From the NCBI GenBank assembly GCA_023410025.1, contig JAEYQM010000050.1, forward strand, positions 1 to 10,035: DNA of 10,035 nucleotides, read 5' to 3'. Both the position numbers and the translations under genes were made by a program. The stretch is from Bacillota bacterium (GTDB lineage: Bacteria; Bacillota_I; Bacilli_A; ML615J-28; CAG-698). How positions within the stretch are numbered: the first letter of the stretch is position 1; each line of letters starts with the position of its first letter. This document shows, piece by piece, positions 1-7,107 of this stretch. Under the pieces are notes generated by a model, which was not told the DNA's origin, ran no database searches, and was given only the letters and a program-made list of their open reading frames with translations.

Positions 1-408
1 GAACAAGGACAACCAGGTGAACAAGGACAACCAGGAGAACAAGGACCAAAAGGTGACCAAGGTGATGCTGGGAATGGGATATTAAAAATTGAAAAGACAT
101 CAAGCAATGGAAATGTAGATACATATACAATAACATTTACTGATGGAACAACAGTAACTTTTAATGTTACAAATGGTAATGATGGTGACCAAGGACAACC
201 AGGTGAACAAGGACCAAAAGGTGACCAAGGTGATGCTGGGAATGGAATATTAAAAATTGAAAAGACATCAAGCAATGGAAATGTAGATACATATACAATA
301 ACATTTACTGATGGAACAACAATAACATTCAATGTTACAAATGGTAATGATGGTGAACAAGGACAACCAGGAGAACAAGGACAAAAAGGTGATCAAGGTG
401 ATGCTGGT
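1..408 (+). repeat. Collagen-like Gly-X-Y tracts in a 168-nt tandem repeat
   Basis: Three runs of six to eight Gly-X-Y triplets (GQP, GEQ, GPK, GDQ, GDA) are separated by a 30-odd residue module with the motifs ILKIEKTSSNGNVDTYTITF and TFNVTNGND. One full period is 168 nt (56 codons): 37-204 and 205-372 differ at about six positions, and a third partial copy begins at 373. The array also continues out of the window at base 1. Such bacterial collagen-like segments can form triple-helical stalks. The near identity suggests recent duplication, so copy number may vary between strains. Confidence 0.9.
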
Positions 409-3400
409 CTTTCAGCATATGAAATATATAAGAAAATACACCCTGAATATGTTGGTACTGAAGAAGAATGGATTAACGATTTAGTAAGTGGTAGTCTACA
501 AAATAAAGTATATTATACTGTAACATTTGATTCTAAGGGTGGAACAAATCAAGACAATCAAATCATTGAAGCTGGATATAAGGTAAATAAACCTGTTGAA
601 CCAGTTAGAGTTGGTTATAATTTTATAAAATGGACATATCTTTGTGAAGATTGGAATTTTATTGGTTATTCAGTTACAGAAAACATGATTTTAGTTGCAG
701 AATGGGAAGCAATTAATTATTCTGTTGAGTTTGATAGTAATATAGGAAGTTCAGTAGAAGATAAATATATTTTAACATTTGATGATGAAATTATATTACC
801 TGAAACTCAGCTTGAAGGATATACATTTGAAGGTTGGTATTATAATGATGTAAAGGTAGAAAATGGACTTTGGGCAATTGCTGATAATGTAACACTTGTT
901 GCAAAATGGACAGCCAATACATATACAGTATCATTTGAATCAAATGCTGAAAATATAGTTCTAGATGATATTGAGCTAGTATATGAACAAGATATATTAG
1001 TATTACCAATTTTAGAACGCACAGGATATACATTTGAAGGTTGGACAATAAATAATATTGATGCATCTGAATTAAATAATAAAGTATGGAAAAATACTGA
1101 AAATATAACACTAGTTGCACATTGGACAGCTAATACTTATACAGTAACATTTAAAACAAATATAGAAGACCTGGCATTTAGGGAAAAACAATTAGTATAT
1201 GAGCAAGATATATTAGAATTACAAGAACTTGAACGTTTAGGATATACATTTGAAGGATGGTACTATAATGATACTAAGGTTGAAACTGGCTTATGGAATA
1301 TTGCTGATAATGTAACACTAGTTGCACGTTGGAAAGCAAATACATATACAGTATCATTTACAACCAATTTTGAAGATATAATAATTGAAGATATTCAGTT
1401 AGTATATGAACAAGACATATTAGTATTACCAACACTAGAACGTCCTGGATATGAATTTAAAGGTTGGTCAATAAATTATGTTGATGCATCTGAATTAAAT
1501 AATAAAGTATGGACAAAAGCTGAAAGTATAACACTTGTAGCATTATGGATACCTCAAATGTACGAAGTTACATTTAATGCTAACGGAGGAACAAATTGCT
1601 TTTCAGTTTCAGCATTATTTGATAGCGAATTTACTATGCCATTAACAACACGCGAAGGATATACATTTGAAGGATGGTACTATAATGATACTAAAATCGA
1701 AAGTGGAATCTGGAATATACCTAATGATGTAACGTTTGAAGCACGTTGGACAGCTAATATATACACAGTATCTTTTAAAACCAATGTAGATGATTTAGTA
1801 ATTGAAAATATTAATTTAGTATATAACCAAGATACACTAGTTTTACAAGATCTTGAACTAACAGGATATACATTTAATGGATGGTATTATAATGATACTA
1901 AGATTGAAAGTGGAATCTGGACAATTGCAACTGATGTAACACTAGTTGCACGTTGGACAGCTAATACATACACAGTATCATTTGAAACCAATGTAGATGA
2001 TTTAGTAATTGAAAGTATTAGTTTAGTATTTAACCAAGATACACTAGTTTTACAAGATCTTGAACTAACAGGATATACATTTGAAGGATGGTACTTTAAT
2101 GATACTAAGGTTGAAACTGGCTTATGGAATATTGCTGATAATGTAACACTAGTTGCACGTTGGAAAGCAAATACATATACAGTATCATTTAAAACCAATT
2201 TTGAAGATATAATAATTGAAGATATTCAGTTAGTATATGAACAAGACATATTAGTATTACCAATTTTAGAACGAACAGGATATATATTTGAAGGTTGGTC
2301 AATAAATTATGTTGATGCATCTGAATTAAATAATAAAGTATGGACAAAAGCTGAAAGTATAACACTTGTAGCATTATGGATACCTCAAATGTACGAAGTT
2401 ACATTTAATACTAACGGGGGAACTATTTGTTATTTTGATTCAGCATTATTTGATAGCGAATTTACTATGCCATCAACAACACGCGAAGGATATACATTTG
2501 AAGGTTGGTACTATAACGATACTAAAATTGAAAGTGGAATCTGGAATATACCTAATGATGTAACCTTTGAAGCACGTTGGACAGCTAATACATATACAGT
2601 ATCATTTAAAACAAATGTAGAAGACGTAACATTTAAAGATAAGCAATTAGTATATCAACAAGACAGATTAGAATTACAAGAACTTGAACGTCTAGGATAT
2701 ACATTTGAAGGTTGGTACTATAATGATACTAAAATCGAAAGTGGAATCTGGAATATAGCTAATAATGCAACACTTGTATCAAAATGGACAGCTAATACAT
2801 ATACGGTATCATTTGAAACCAATGGTGAAAATATTGTTGTAGATGATATCGAGTTAGTATATGAACAAGACATATTAGTATTACCAACACCTACACGTCT
2901 AGGATATATATTTACAGGATGGTTATTAAATAATATTGATGCATCTGAATTAAATAATAAAGTATGGAAAAATACTGAAAATATAACACTTAGTGCACAA
3001 TGGGAAGCAATTGAATATTCAGTAGACTTTGATAGTAATAATGGAATTGATGTTGAAGACAAATATACTTTAACATTTGATGATGAAATTATTTTACCTA
3101 TTACTCAACGTGAAGGATACACATTTGATGGTTGGTATTATAATGATATTAAAATAGAAAATGGTTTATGGAGAATTGCTGAAAATGTAACACTTGTGGC
3201 TAATTGGAAAGCACAATTTAAATATACATCATCAGGAGAGGATTTAACAATTACTGGATATTTATCTAGCGAAGTGGATGTAATTATACCTTCAAAAATT
3301 GATGGAAAATCAGTCACAAAAATTGGAGAATCATCATTTAAGGATAACACTTTAATACAAAGTGTTTCTATTCCAAGTAGTGTAAAAATTATTGACAATT

Positions 3401-3954
3401 ATGCATTTAAAAATTGTTCAAATATTGTATCCGTTGAGTTAAATGAGGGTCTAGAATCCATTAATACTGAAGCATTTGCAAATAATTATAAGTTAGAAGA
3501 AATAATTTTTCCTAAAACTTTAATTACATTAAAAGATCAAGCTTTTATCTACTGCAATAGTCTTGATTCTGTAATAATACCAAATACTTTAATAAATATG
3601 GGAAAATATATTTTTAGAAACGAAACTAGCTGGATTAATTTTGAAATTTATGTAGAAAGAGAAGTTGAACTTAATACATGGAATAATTTATGGAATTCTT
3701 GTGGTGAGCTTGTAATTTTTGAACCTTCTTATTACTTCTGTTCTACATACTTTTGCCCTGTTTTGTCAGATGATAATAGTTATATTATTTCTACAAATAG
3801 CACAACAATTAGTAAACTTGGATATCTTTCTCCAACACGTGAAGGTTATTCATTTGATGGATGGTATGATAATGAAAACTTTACAGGAACAAAATATACT
3901 TCAGTATATTCAACAAATAAATTAAGATTTTATGCTAAATGGATTGAAAATTAA
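1..3954 (+). CDS. Giant repetitive surface/secreted protein, 3' part (collagen-like, InlB-B repeats, LRR)
   Basis: The frame is open from the first base to the TAA at 3952, so 1317 residues are visible and the start lies upstream; the ATG at 685 falls inside a repeat and is not a start. Residues 1-136 are collagen-like Gly-X-Y tracts alternating with a threonine-rich beta module. Residues 137-164 (LSAYEIYKK...EEEWINDLVSG) match a linker often found after such tracts. Residues 171-1073 are thirteen tandem InlB-B/Flg_new-type repeats (GYTFEGWYYND and LVARW signatures). Residues about 1093-1207 are BspA-like leucine-rich repeats, and 1257-1317 are one more divergent InlB-B unit ending FYAKWIEN. 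Proteins of this build are usually exported and act in adhesion or surface contact; that role is inferred. There is no LPXTG motif or C-terminal membrane helix, so any anchor or signal peptide must be in the missing N-terminus. The protein has almost no cysteine before the last third. Confidence 0.9.
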   Translation, partial: EQGQPGEQGQPGEQGPKGDQGDAGNGILKIEKTSSNGNVDTYTITFTDGTTVTFNVTNGNDGDQGQPGEQGPKGDQGDAGNGILKIEKTSSNGNVDTYTITFTDGTTITFNVTNGNDGEQGQPGEQGQKGDQGDAGLSAYEIYKKIHPEYVGTEEEWINDLVSGSLQNKVYYTVTFDSKGGTNQDNQIIEAGYKVNKPVEPVRVGYNFIKWTYLCEDWNFIGYSVTENMILVAEWEAINYSVEFDSNIGSSVEDKYILTFDDEIILPETQLEGYTFEGWYYNDVKVENGLWAIADNVTLVAKWTANTYTVSFESNAENIVLDDIELVYEQDILVLPILERTGYTFEGWTINNIDASELNNKVWKNTENITLVAHWTANTYTVTFKTNIEDLAFREKQLVYEQDILELQELERLGYTFEGWYYNDTKVETGLWNIADNVTLVARWKANTYTVSFTTNFEDIIIEDIQLVYEQDILVLPTLERPGYEFKGWSINYVDASELNNKVWTKAESITLVALWIPQMYEVTFNANGGTNCFSVSALFDSEFTMPLTTREGYTFEGWYYNDTKIESGIWNIPNDVTFEARWTANIYTVSFKTNVDDLVIENINLVYNQDTLVLQDLELTGYTFNGWYYNDTKIESGIWTIATDVTLVARWTANTYTVSFETNVDDLVIESISLVFNQDTLVLQDLELTGYTFEGWYFNDTKVETGLWNIADNVTLVARWKANTYTVSFKTNFEDIIIEDIQLVYEQDILVLPILERTGYIFEGWSINYVDASELNNKVWTKAESITLVALWIPQMYEVTFNTNGGTICYFDSALFDSEFTMPSTTREGYTFEGWYYNDTKIESGIWNIPNDVTFEARWTANTYTVSFKTNVEDVTFKDKQLVYQQDRLELQELERLGYTFEGWYYNDTKIESGIWNIANNATLVSKWTANTYTVSFETNGENIVVDDIELVYEQDILVLPTPTRLGYIFTGWLLNNIDASELNNKVWKNTENITLSAQWEAIEYSVDFDSNNGIDVEDKYTLTFDDEIILPITQREGYTFDGWYYNDIKIENGLWRIAENVTLVANWKAQFKYTSSGEDLTITGYLSSEVDVIIPSKIDGKSVTKIGESSFKDNTLIQSVSIPSSVKIIDNYAFKNCSNIVSVELNEGLESINTEAFANNYKLEEIIFPKTLITLKDQAFIYCNSLDSVIIPNTLINMGKYIFRNETSWINFEIYVEREVELNTWNNLWNSCGELVIFEPSYYFCSTYFCPVLSDDNSYIISTNSTTISKLGYLSPTREGYSFDGWYDNENFTGTKYTSVYSTNKLRFYAKWIEN
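511..3219 (+). repeat. Thirteen tandem InlB-B/Flg_new-type repeats of 67-72 codons
   Basis: Units begin at the Tyr-x-Val codons at 511, 718, 922, 1138, 1345, 1561, 1762, 1969, 2176, 2392, 2593, 2800 and 3016. Their lengths in residues are 69, 68, 72, 69, 72, 67, 69, 69, 72, 67, 69, 72 and 68. Each runs from a beta strand (YTVSFxTN) through an acidic middle (LVYEQDILVL), a GY-F-GW core and a closing strand (VTLVARW). The GY-F-GW pattern is that of the Listeria-Bacteroides (Flg_new) repeat. Unit 1 is divergent, with IKWTYLCEDW in place of the usual core. Three subtypes are visible: the WYYNDTK type, the ASELNNKVW type with four extra residues, and the short NGG type. Confidence 0.92.
1138..2799 (+). 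repeat. 831-nt higher-order duplication of a four-unit block
   Basis: Units 4-7 (1138-1968) and units 8-11 (1969-2799) lie exactly 831 nt apart and align without gaps. Bases 1460-1578 and 2291-2409 are identical over 119 nt. Bases 1266-1371 and 2097-2202 are also identical or nearly so, with a single change just after them (CAACC against AAACC). The first halves of units 4 and 8, and of units 7 and 11, do not fit the duplication, so later conversion or recombination inside the array is likely. Confidence 0.85.
3277..3621 (+). repeat. BspA-like leucine-rich repeats (LRR_5 type)
   Basis: About five units of roughly 23 residues follow the pattern I-x-I-P-x-x-(V/L)-x-x-I-x-x-x-A-F-x-x-C-x-x-(L/I)-x-x-V, for example SIPSSVKIIDNYAFKNCSNI. 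This is the treponemal/BspA class of leucine-rich repeat, often found in surface proteins alongside InlB-B repeats. A short non-repeat stretch with CSTYFC follows before the last InlB-B unit at 3769-3951. Confidence 0.85.
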
Positions 3955-4057
3955 TGCCTCTAAGAGTTAAAAAATGAATATTAGTATTTCATGATAATAA
4001 ATTTTTTAGTCTCTATATAATAAAAAAGATTTGATACTTTTGTATCTGATATTTACC

Positions 4058-4099
4058 CCATAAGTTAGACCATGTAAGAATGGGAAGACTTATGGTTTT
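4058..4099 (+). terminator. Possible terminator of the surface-protein gene
   Basis: CCATAAGT (4058-4065) pairs perfectly with ACTTATGG (4088-4095). Inside the loop CCAT (4070-4073) can pair with ATGG (4080-4083), and TTTTATTA follows. It is about 100 bases after the stop codon. The outer stem is only A/T-rich and eight base pairs long, so termination is plausible but not certain. It overlaps a stretch that resembles an insertion-sequence end. Confidence 0.35.
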
Positions 4100-4124
4100 A
4101 TTATAAGTTATTATTAAAAGATAA

Positions 4125-4307
4125 GAAACTAATTATAAAAAGTCAATATTCAATAGTTTATATGTTCTTGGATACTGTGAGTTTCATCTTACTTTTACAG
4201 TAGATGTTTTTGATGCTTCTTATGCAAAGAATAAAGGAAGGGGTTATATTTGCTATAATAATCCTTCTAGAGTAATAAATTTAAATACAAATTCTGATGG
4301 ATACTAG
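4125..4307 (+). pseudogene. Possible decayed coding remnant
   Basis: A reading frame of 60 codons runs from just after a TAA at 4122 to the TAG at 4305, with no ATG and no ribosome site. Its product has an ordinary protein-like make-up, with segments such as YVLGYCEFHLTF, FDASYAKNKGRGYICYNN and PSRVINLN, and the local G+C is somewhat higher than in the flanks. I do not recognise the family. It may be the tail of a lost gene or simply chance. Confidence 0.2.
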
Positions 4308-4398
4308 TTGGGAAATAAACATACTAGAAAGTAAGTAATTTGTCAAATTGTTAATCATTGCATATTTTTAATTTTATAAAGAAGTTTCAAAATAACAA

Positions 4399-4425
4399 AA
4401 TGTCCAATACTTTGTATTGGACATT
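4399..4425. terminator. Bidirectional terminator between converging genes
   Basis: AATGTCCAATA (4399-4409) pairs perfectly with TATTGGACATT (4415-4425) around a five-base loop. On the minus strand the stem is followed by TTTTGTTATTTT, which suits the phosphoesterase gene whose stop is 36 bases away. On the plus strand CTTTATTATTT follows, so it could also stop read-through from the surface-protein side. Confidence 0.85.
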
Positions 4426-4460
4426 CTTTATTATTTAAGTAATGATCTAAACATTAATTC

Positions 4461-5681
4461 TTAGTAGTATTTTTTATTGATTTTAAATTCATCTTTTTGA
4501 ATTCCTTCTTCATCATAAACCTTTACTGATAAGGATTCATTTTCCAGTTCACAAATTGCACCAAGAGCAATATTTAATCCATTTATATCAATTATGCATT
4601 CGTGAAGTATGTTATCTGTAGTTCCATCTAAGTTTCTTCGTTTGTTACCCGATGAACCTAGATCTAAGTAGAAGGTACCTTTGCTAGACTCATTTGATAC
4701 TTCATCATGATATAATTGCTTACTTCTCGAATACAAATGATCGTGACCACTAATTACTAAATCCACATTTGTATCATCAAATACTTTAATCCATAATGGT
4801 TTAATATACTTACTAACTCCTGTATCAATTAATGTTGAACCATATAATGATTTATGTTCAACTACAATTAGAAAATCAAATTTACCTTTTAAACAACTTA
4901 TTGTATTATAAAACCAAGTAATTTGATCATCAAATATAGTTCCACTTGTTGTGTTAGAGTCACCCATATTTAAAAAGATAAATAAAACTCTACTTTTTAT
5001 AAAGCAATATGTACTATTTAAATAATTTACATGACCATTTTGTGGATTTCTAAAAATATTATTAAAAGTATCAGGTTTATCCATCATGGGAATACCACGT
5101 CCAACATCTTTACCCCAGTATTCATGATCACCAACTGAAGAAGAAAAGATAATATTTTTAAATGGATTTATACTGTTATCTAATAGCCAAGACCATTCAG
5201 ATTCATTTGCACCAGTTCCGGTTAAATCACCACTACAAACCATAAAATTAGCATCAGGACAAAGTGAAGATAATTTCATCATTAAATTGTGAGTATTAGT
5301 GTTTTGTGGATGTTGAAAATCACAAAATGCTAAAAACTTTAAAGTTTTATTATCTGTAATTTTAAAAGAATAGATTTCACTTTCTTCATGATCATTTACA
5401 ATTTTATACTCATAAATTGTATTGTCACATAAATTATGTAAATGTAAATAACACACATATCTTGAGTTTGTATAGAATGAATCATCATCATTAGCATTAA
5501 TTGTATTTCTTGTATCCCAATAAATAGAACTAGTAGGTTTTATTTTTTTAAAATTTAAATCTCTAGATTTTTTAAGTAATACATAACTATTATGTAATTC
5601 GCTATGCCAATTAAGATATACACTATTATAATTTTCTCCATTTGTTGTTACAATATGGTAGATGGTTTTGTTATCAATCAT
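4461..5681 (-). CDS. Purple-acid-phosphatase-like metallophosphoesterase
   Basis: A 406-residue protein of the calcineurin-like metallophosphoesterase superfamily. Residues 1 to about 110 are beta-rich and resemble the Fn3-like N-terminal domain of purple acid phosphatases. The catalytic domain shows the metal-binding motifs in order: CDFQ (D121), SGDLTGTG (D152), GDHEYWG (184-190), VVEH (H276) and SGHDHLYSR (H313, H315). The GHDHLYSR ending is close to the GHxHxYER of purple acid phosphatases. The usual Asn of GNH[ED] is Asp185 here, and the first motif has Gln instead of Gly or His. There is no signal peptide, which is odd because most relatives are exported. The ATG at 5679-5681 has AGGAG eight bases upstream. 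The substrate is unknown; a phosphomonoester or phosphodiester is inferred from the family. Confidence 0.85.
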   Translation of the reverse strand: MIDNKTIYHIVTTNGENYNSVYLNWHSELHNSYVLLKKSRDLNFKKIKPTSSIYWDTRNTINANDDDSFYTNSRYVCYLHLHNLCDNTIYEYKIVNDHEESEIYSFKITDNKTLKFLAFCDFQHPQNTNTHNLMMKLSSLCPDANFMVCSGDLTGTGANESEWSWLLDNSINPFKNIIFSSSVGDHEYWGKDVGRGIPMMDKPDTFNNIFRNPQNGHVNYLNSTYCFIKSRVLFIFLNMGDSNTTSGTIFDDQITWFYNTISCLKGKFDFLIVVEHKSLYGSTLIDTGVSKYIKPLWIKVFDDTNVDLVISGHDHLYSRSKQLYHDEVSNESSKGTFYLDLGSSGNKRRNLDGTTDNILHECIIDINGLNIALGAICELENESLSVKVYDEEGIQKDEFKINKKYY

Positions 5682-5689
5682 AATAATTT

Positions 5690-5731
5690 CTCCTGAGATT
5701 TACATTAATTATTTTCTTAATTATTATACCA
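5690..5731 (-). promoter_or_regulatory. Promoter and ribosome site of the phosphoesterase gene
   Basis: Read on the minus strand, TGGTATAAT (5731-5723) is an extended -10 element. AGGAG (5694-5690) follows and lies eight bases from the ATG. No good -35 box is visible at the standard spacing, as expected for an extended -10 promoter. Confidence 0.6.
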
Positions 5732-5830
5732 TTTTTGCTATATATAAATAAAGCAAATTATAAAAAAATAATGTATTAAATAGACTAATTATTTAAAAAC
5801 TTGTAAAAGGGTGGAAAAATAACAAATTTG

Positions 5831-5866
5831 TGATATAATTATAGAGTGTTTATATTTTAAAGGAGA
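5831..5866 (+). promoter_or_regulatory. Promoter and ribosome site of the VIT-type gene
   Basis: TGATATAAT (5831-5839) is an extended -10 element. AAAGGAGA (5859-5866) lies seven bases before the ATG at 5874. The -35 region (GTGGAA at 5811) is weak. I see no clear Fur- or MntR-type palindrome in the leader, so metal control cannot be claimed from the sequence. Confidence 0.65.
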
Positions 5867-5873
5867 TACTTAT

Positions 5874-6779
5874 ATGTTTACAGCAAAACAATTAAAAGAA
5901 ATTAAATTTCTTCAACAACGTGAATTAACAGATCATCAATTATATTTAAAACTTGCTAAACGTCAAAAAGATGAAAATAATAGACAAGTTTTAACTAAAA
6001 TAGCTCAAGATGAATTAAGACATTATCATTTTTGGAAGAAGTTAAGTGGTGTTGAAGTAAAAGTAAATAAGAGACAATTAAATTTTTATTATTTCTTATC
6101 AATCATTTTTGGAATTACATTTGGAATTCGTTTAATGGAAAGAGGAGAACATAAAACTCAAGATATTTATAATGAGTTAAAAGGAAAAGTTGAAAACATT
6201 GATAAATTAATTCAAGATGAAAATGAACATGAGGAAATGTTAATTGATGCTTTTAATGAAGAAAAGTTAAATTATGTTGGATCAATGGTTTTAGGATTAA
6301 ATGATGCCTTGGTTGAATTAACAGGAACTCTTGCCGGCTTAACATTTGGATTGGCTGATGCAAAAATTGTTGCCTTCTCAGGTTTAATTGTTGGTATTGC
6401 TGCTTCGCTTTCTATGGCAAGTTCAGAATATTTAGCTAAAAAACAAGAAGAAAGTACAAGTAAAGCTTTAAAGTCATCATTATATACTGGTGTTGCTTAT
6501 ATTGTAACTGTTGTCTTATTGATTCTTCCTTATCTATTAATGCCAAATCAAGTTTTTAATATTTTTGGATTAAGTATTGCTAGTATTTATGTTTCACTTG
6601 CAATTACACTTTTAGTGGTTGTACTTATTATTTTGGTGTTTAACTTCTATATTAGTGTTGCTAAACGTTTAGATTTTAAGAAACGATTTGGGGAAATGGT
6701 TGTTATTAGTTTAGGTGTTGCTTTCTTATCATTCTTAGTAGGATATGTAGTTAAGATCTTATTTGGAATTGATTTATAA
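5874..6779 (+). CDS. Ferritin-like/VIT1 fusion membrane protein (MbfA type), probable Fe/Mn exporter
   Basis: A 301-residue protein with two parts. Residues 1 to about 130 form a ferritin-like (rubrerythrin-type) four-helix domain with likely di-iron ligands E17, E47/H50 (DELRH), E89/E92 (MERGEH) and E116/H119 (ENEH). Residues 134-301 are a VIT1/CCC1-type transporter with about five membrane helices, the signature GLNDALVELTGTLAGL (141-156) and the SSEYLAKKQE stretch (183-192). Members of this fusion family such as MbfA export iron or manganese from the cytosol, with the ferritin-like domain binding metal on the cytoplasmic side. The length is usual for the family and the start is set by a strong ribosome site. 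It is a single-gene transcript between its own promoter and terminator. Iron versus manganese cannot be told from sequence. Confidence 0.9.
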   Translation: MFTAKQLKEIKFLQQRELTDHQLYLKLAKRQKDENNRQVLTKIAQDELRHYHFWKKLSGVEVKVNKRQLNFYYFLSIIFGITFGIRLMERGEHKTQDIYNELKGKVENIDKLIQDENEHEEMLIDAFNEEKLNYVGSMVLGLNDALVELTGTLAGLTFGLADAKIVAFSGLIVGIAASLSMASSEYLAKKQEESTSKALKSSLYTGVAYIVTVVLLILPYLLMPNQVFNIFGLSIASIYVSLAITLLVVVLIILVFNFYISVAKRLDFKKRFGEMVVISLGVAFLSFLVGYVVKILFGIDL

Positions 6780-6791
6780 TTTAAATATTAG

Positions 6792-6824
6792 GGTTGATAC
6801 TTTAAAAAAGTATTAACCTTTTTT
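6792..6824 (+). terminator. Rho-independent terminator after the VIT-type gene
   Basis: A 12-bp stem (6792-6803 with 6807-6818, including one G-U pair) has an AAA loop and is followed by six Ts (6819-6824). It ends the upstream unit just before the promoter of the regulator-transporter operon. Confidence 0.92.
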
Positions 6825-6835
6825 CATATAATAAC

Positions 6836-6899
6836 TTGATATATTTAACTGATAATAGTATAATAAGTATGAAAAGTATAACAAATTATACAAGGAGGT
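6836..6899 (+). promoter_or_regulatory. Promoter and ribosome site of the AbrB-ABC operon
   Basis: TTGATA (6836-6841) and TATAAT (6859-6864) are 17 bases apart, close to the sigma-A consensus and the best promoter in the window. AAGGAGGT (6892-6899) is a near-perfect ribosome site just before the ATG at 6904. The AbrB-type product may bind here, which is an inference. Confidence 0.8.
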
Positions 6900-6903
6900 T
6901 TTT

Positions 6904-7107
6904 ATGAATACACCAAAAGGGAAATACATTTGGACAGTAACTGTTGGAGAAAAAGGGCAAATTGTCATTCCTAAACAAGCTAGAGAGTTATTTGACATTA
7001 AACCAGGGGATAATTTAATTATATTGGCAGATGAAGAAAAAGGAATAGCAATTCCACCAAAAAGTGAATTTGAAATAATTCATAAAAATATATTTGGAGT
7101 TAAATAA
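6904..7107 (+). CDS. AbrB/SpoVT-type (swapped-hairpin) transcriptional regulator
   Basis: A 67-residue protein. Residues 10-50 form the AbrB-family DNA-binding fold, with the key motif GEKGQIVIPKQAR (15-27) and then FDIKPGDNLIIL (30-41). These small proteins bind DNA as dimers through swapped hairpins. The same fold is used by MazE-type antitoxins, but no toxin gene follows: the next gene is an ABC ATPase whose ATG shares one base with this gene's stop (TAATG), so the two are probably translationally coupled. It most likely regulates its own transporter operon. The start is fixed by an AAGGAGGT ribosome site. Confidence 0.88.
   Translation: MNTPKGKYIWTVTVGEKGQIVIPKQARELFDIKPGDNLIILADEEKGIAIPPKSEFEIIHKNIFGVK

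Larger units (their letters stand above)
3955..4460. other. 506-bp intergenic region without an intact gene
   Basis: This lies between two genes that converge. It holds an AT-rich imperfect hairpin just after the surface-protein stop (arms 3964-3975 and 4001-4013, with no U-run after it), a second hairpin at 4058-4095, a 60-codon open stretch without a start codon (4125-4307), a small palindrome AATTTGTCAAATT at 4337-4349 and a shared terminator at 4399-4425. I see no tRNA or known riboswitch. The mix suggests decayed sequence between the two genes. Confidence 0.6.

Noticed and set aside
685..687. ATG at 685 as the start of the surface-protein gene
   Set aside because: The frame is open to base 1 and codes for collagen-like and repeat sequence upstream. 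The ATG lies inside repeat unit 1 and has no ribosome site.
511..3219. CRISPR-like array
   Set aside because: The repeats are about 200 nt long, keep one reading frame and code for a known protein repeat; there are no short repeats with unique spacers and no cas genes.
791..3398. Several open frames of 60-114 codons on the minus strand
   Set aside because: They lie opposite the InlB-B repeats and recur with them. None has a ribosome site, and their products are low-complexity mirror images of the repeat.
3719..3925. Open frame of 68 codons on the plus strand in another frame
   Set aside because: It lies within the C-terminal part of the surface-protein gene, which has clear LRR and InlB-B coding sequence in the main frame.
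6813..6998. Open frame of 61 codons on the minus strand
   Set aside because: It overlaps the terminator, the promoter and the start of the AbrB-type gene, and has no ribosome site.
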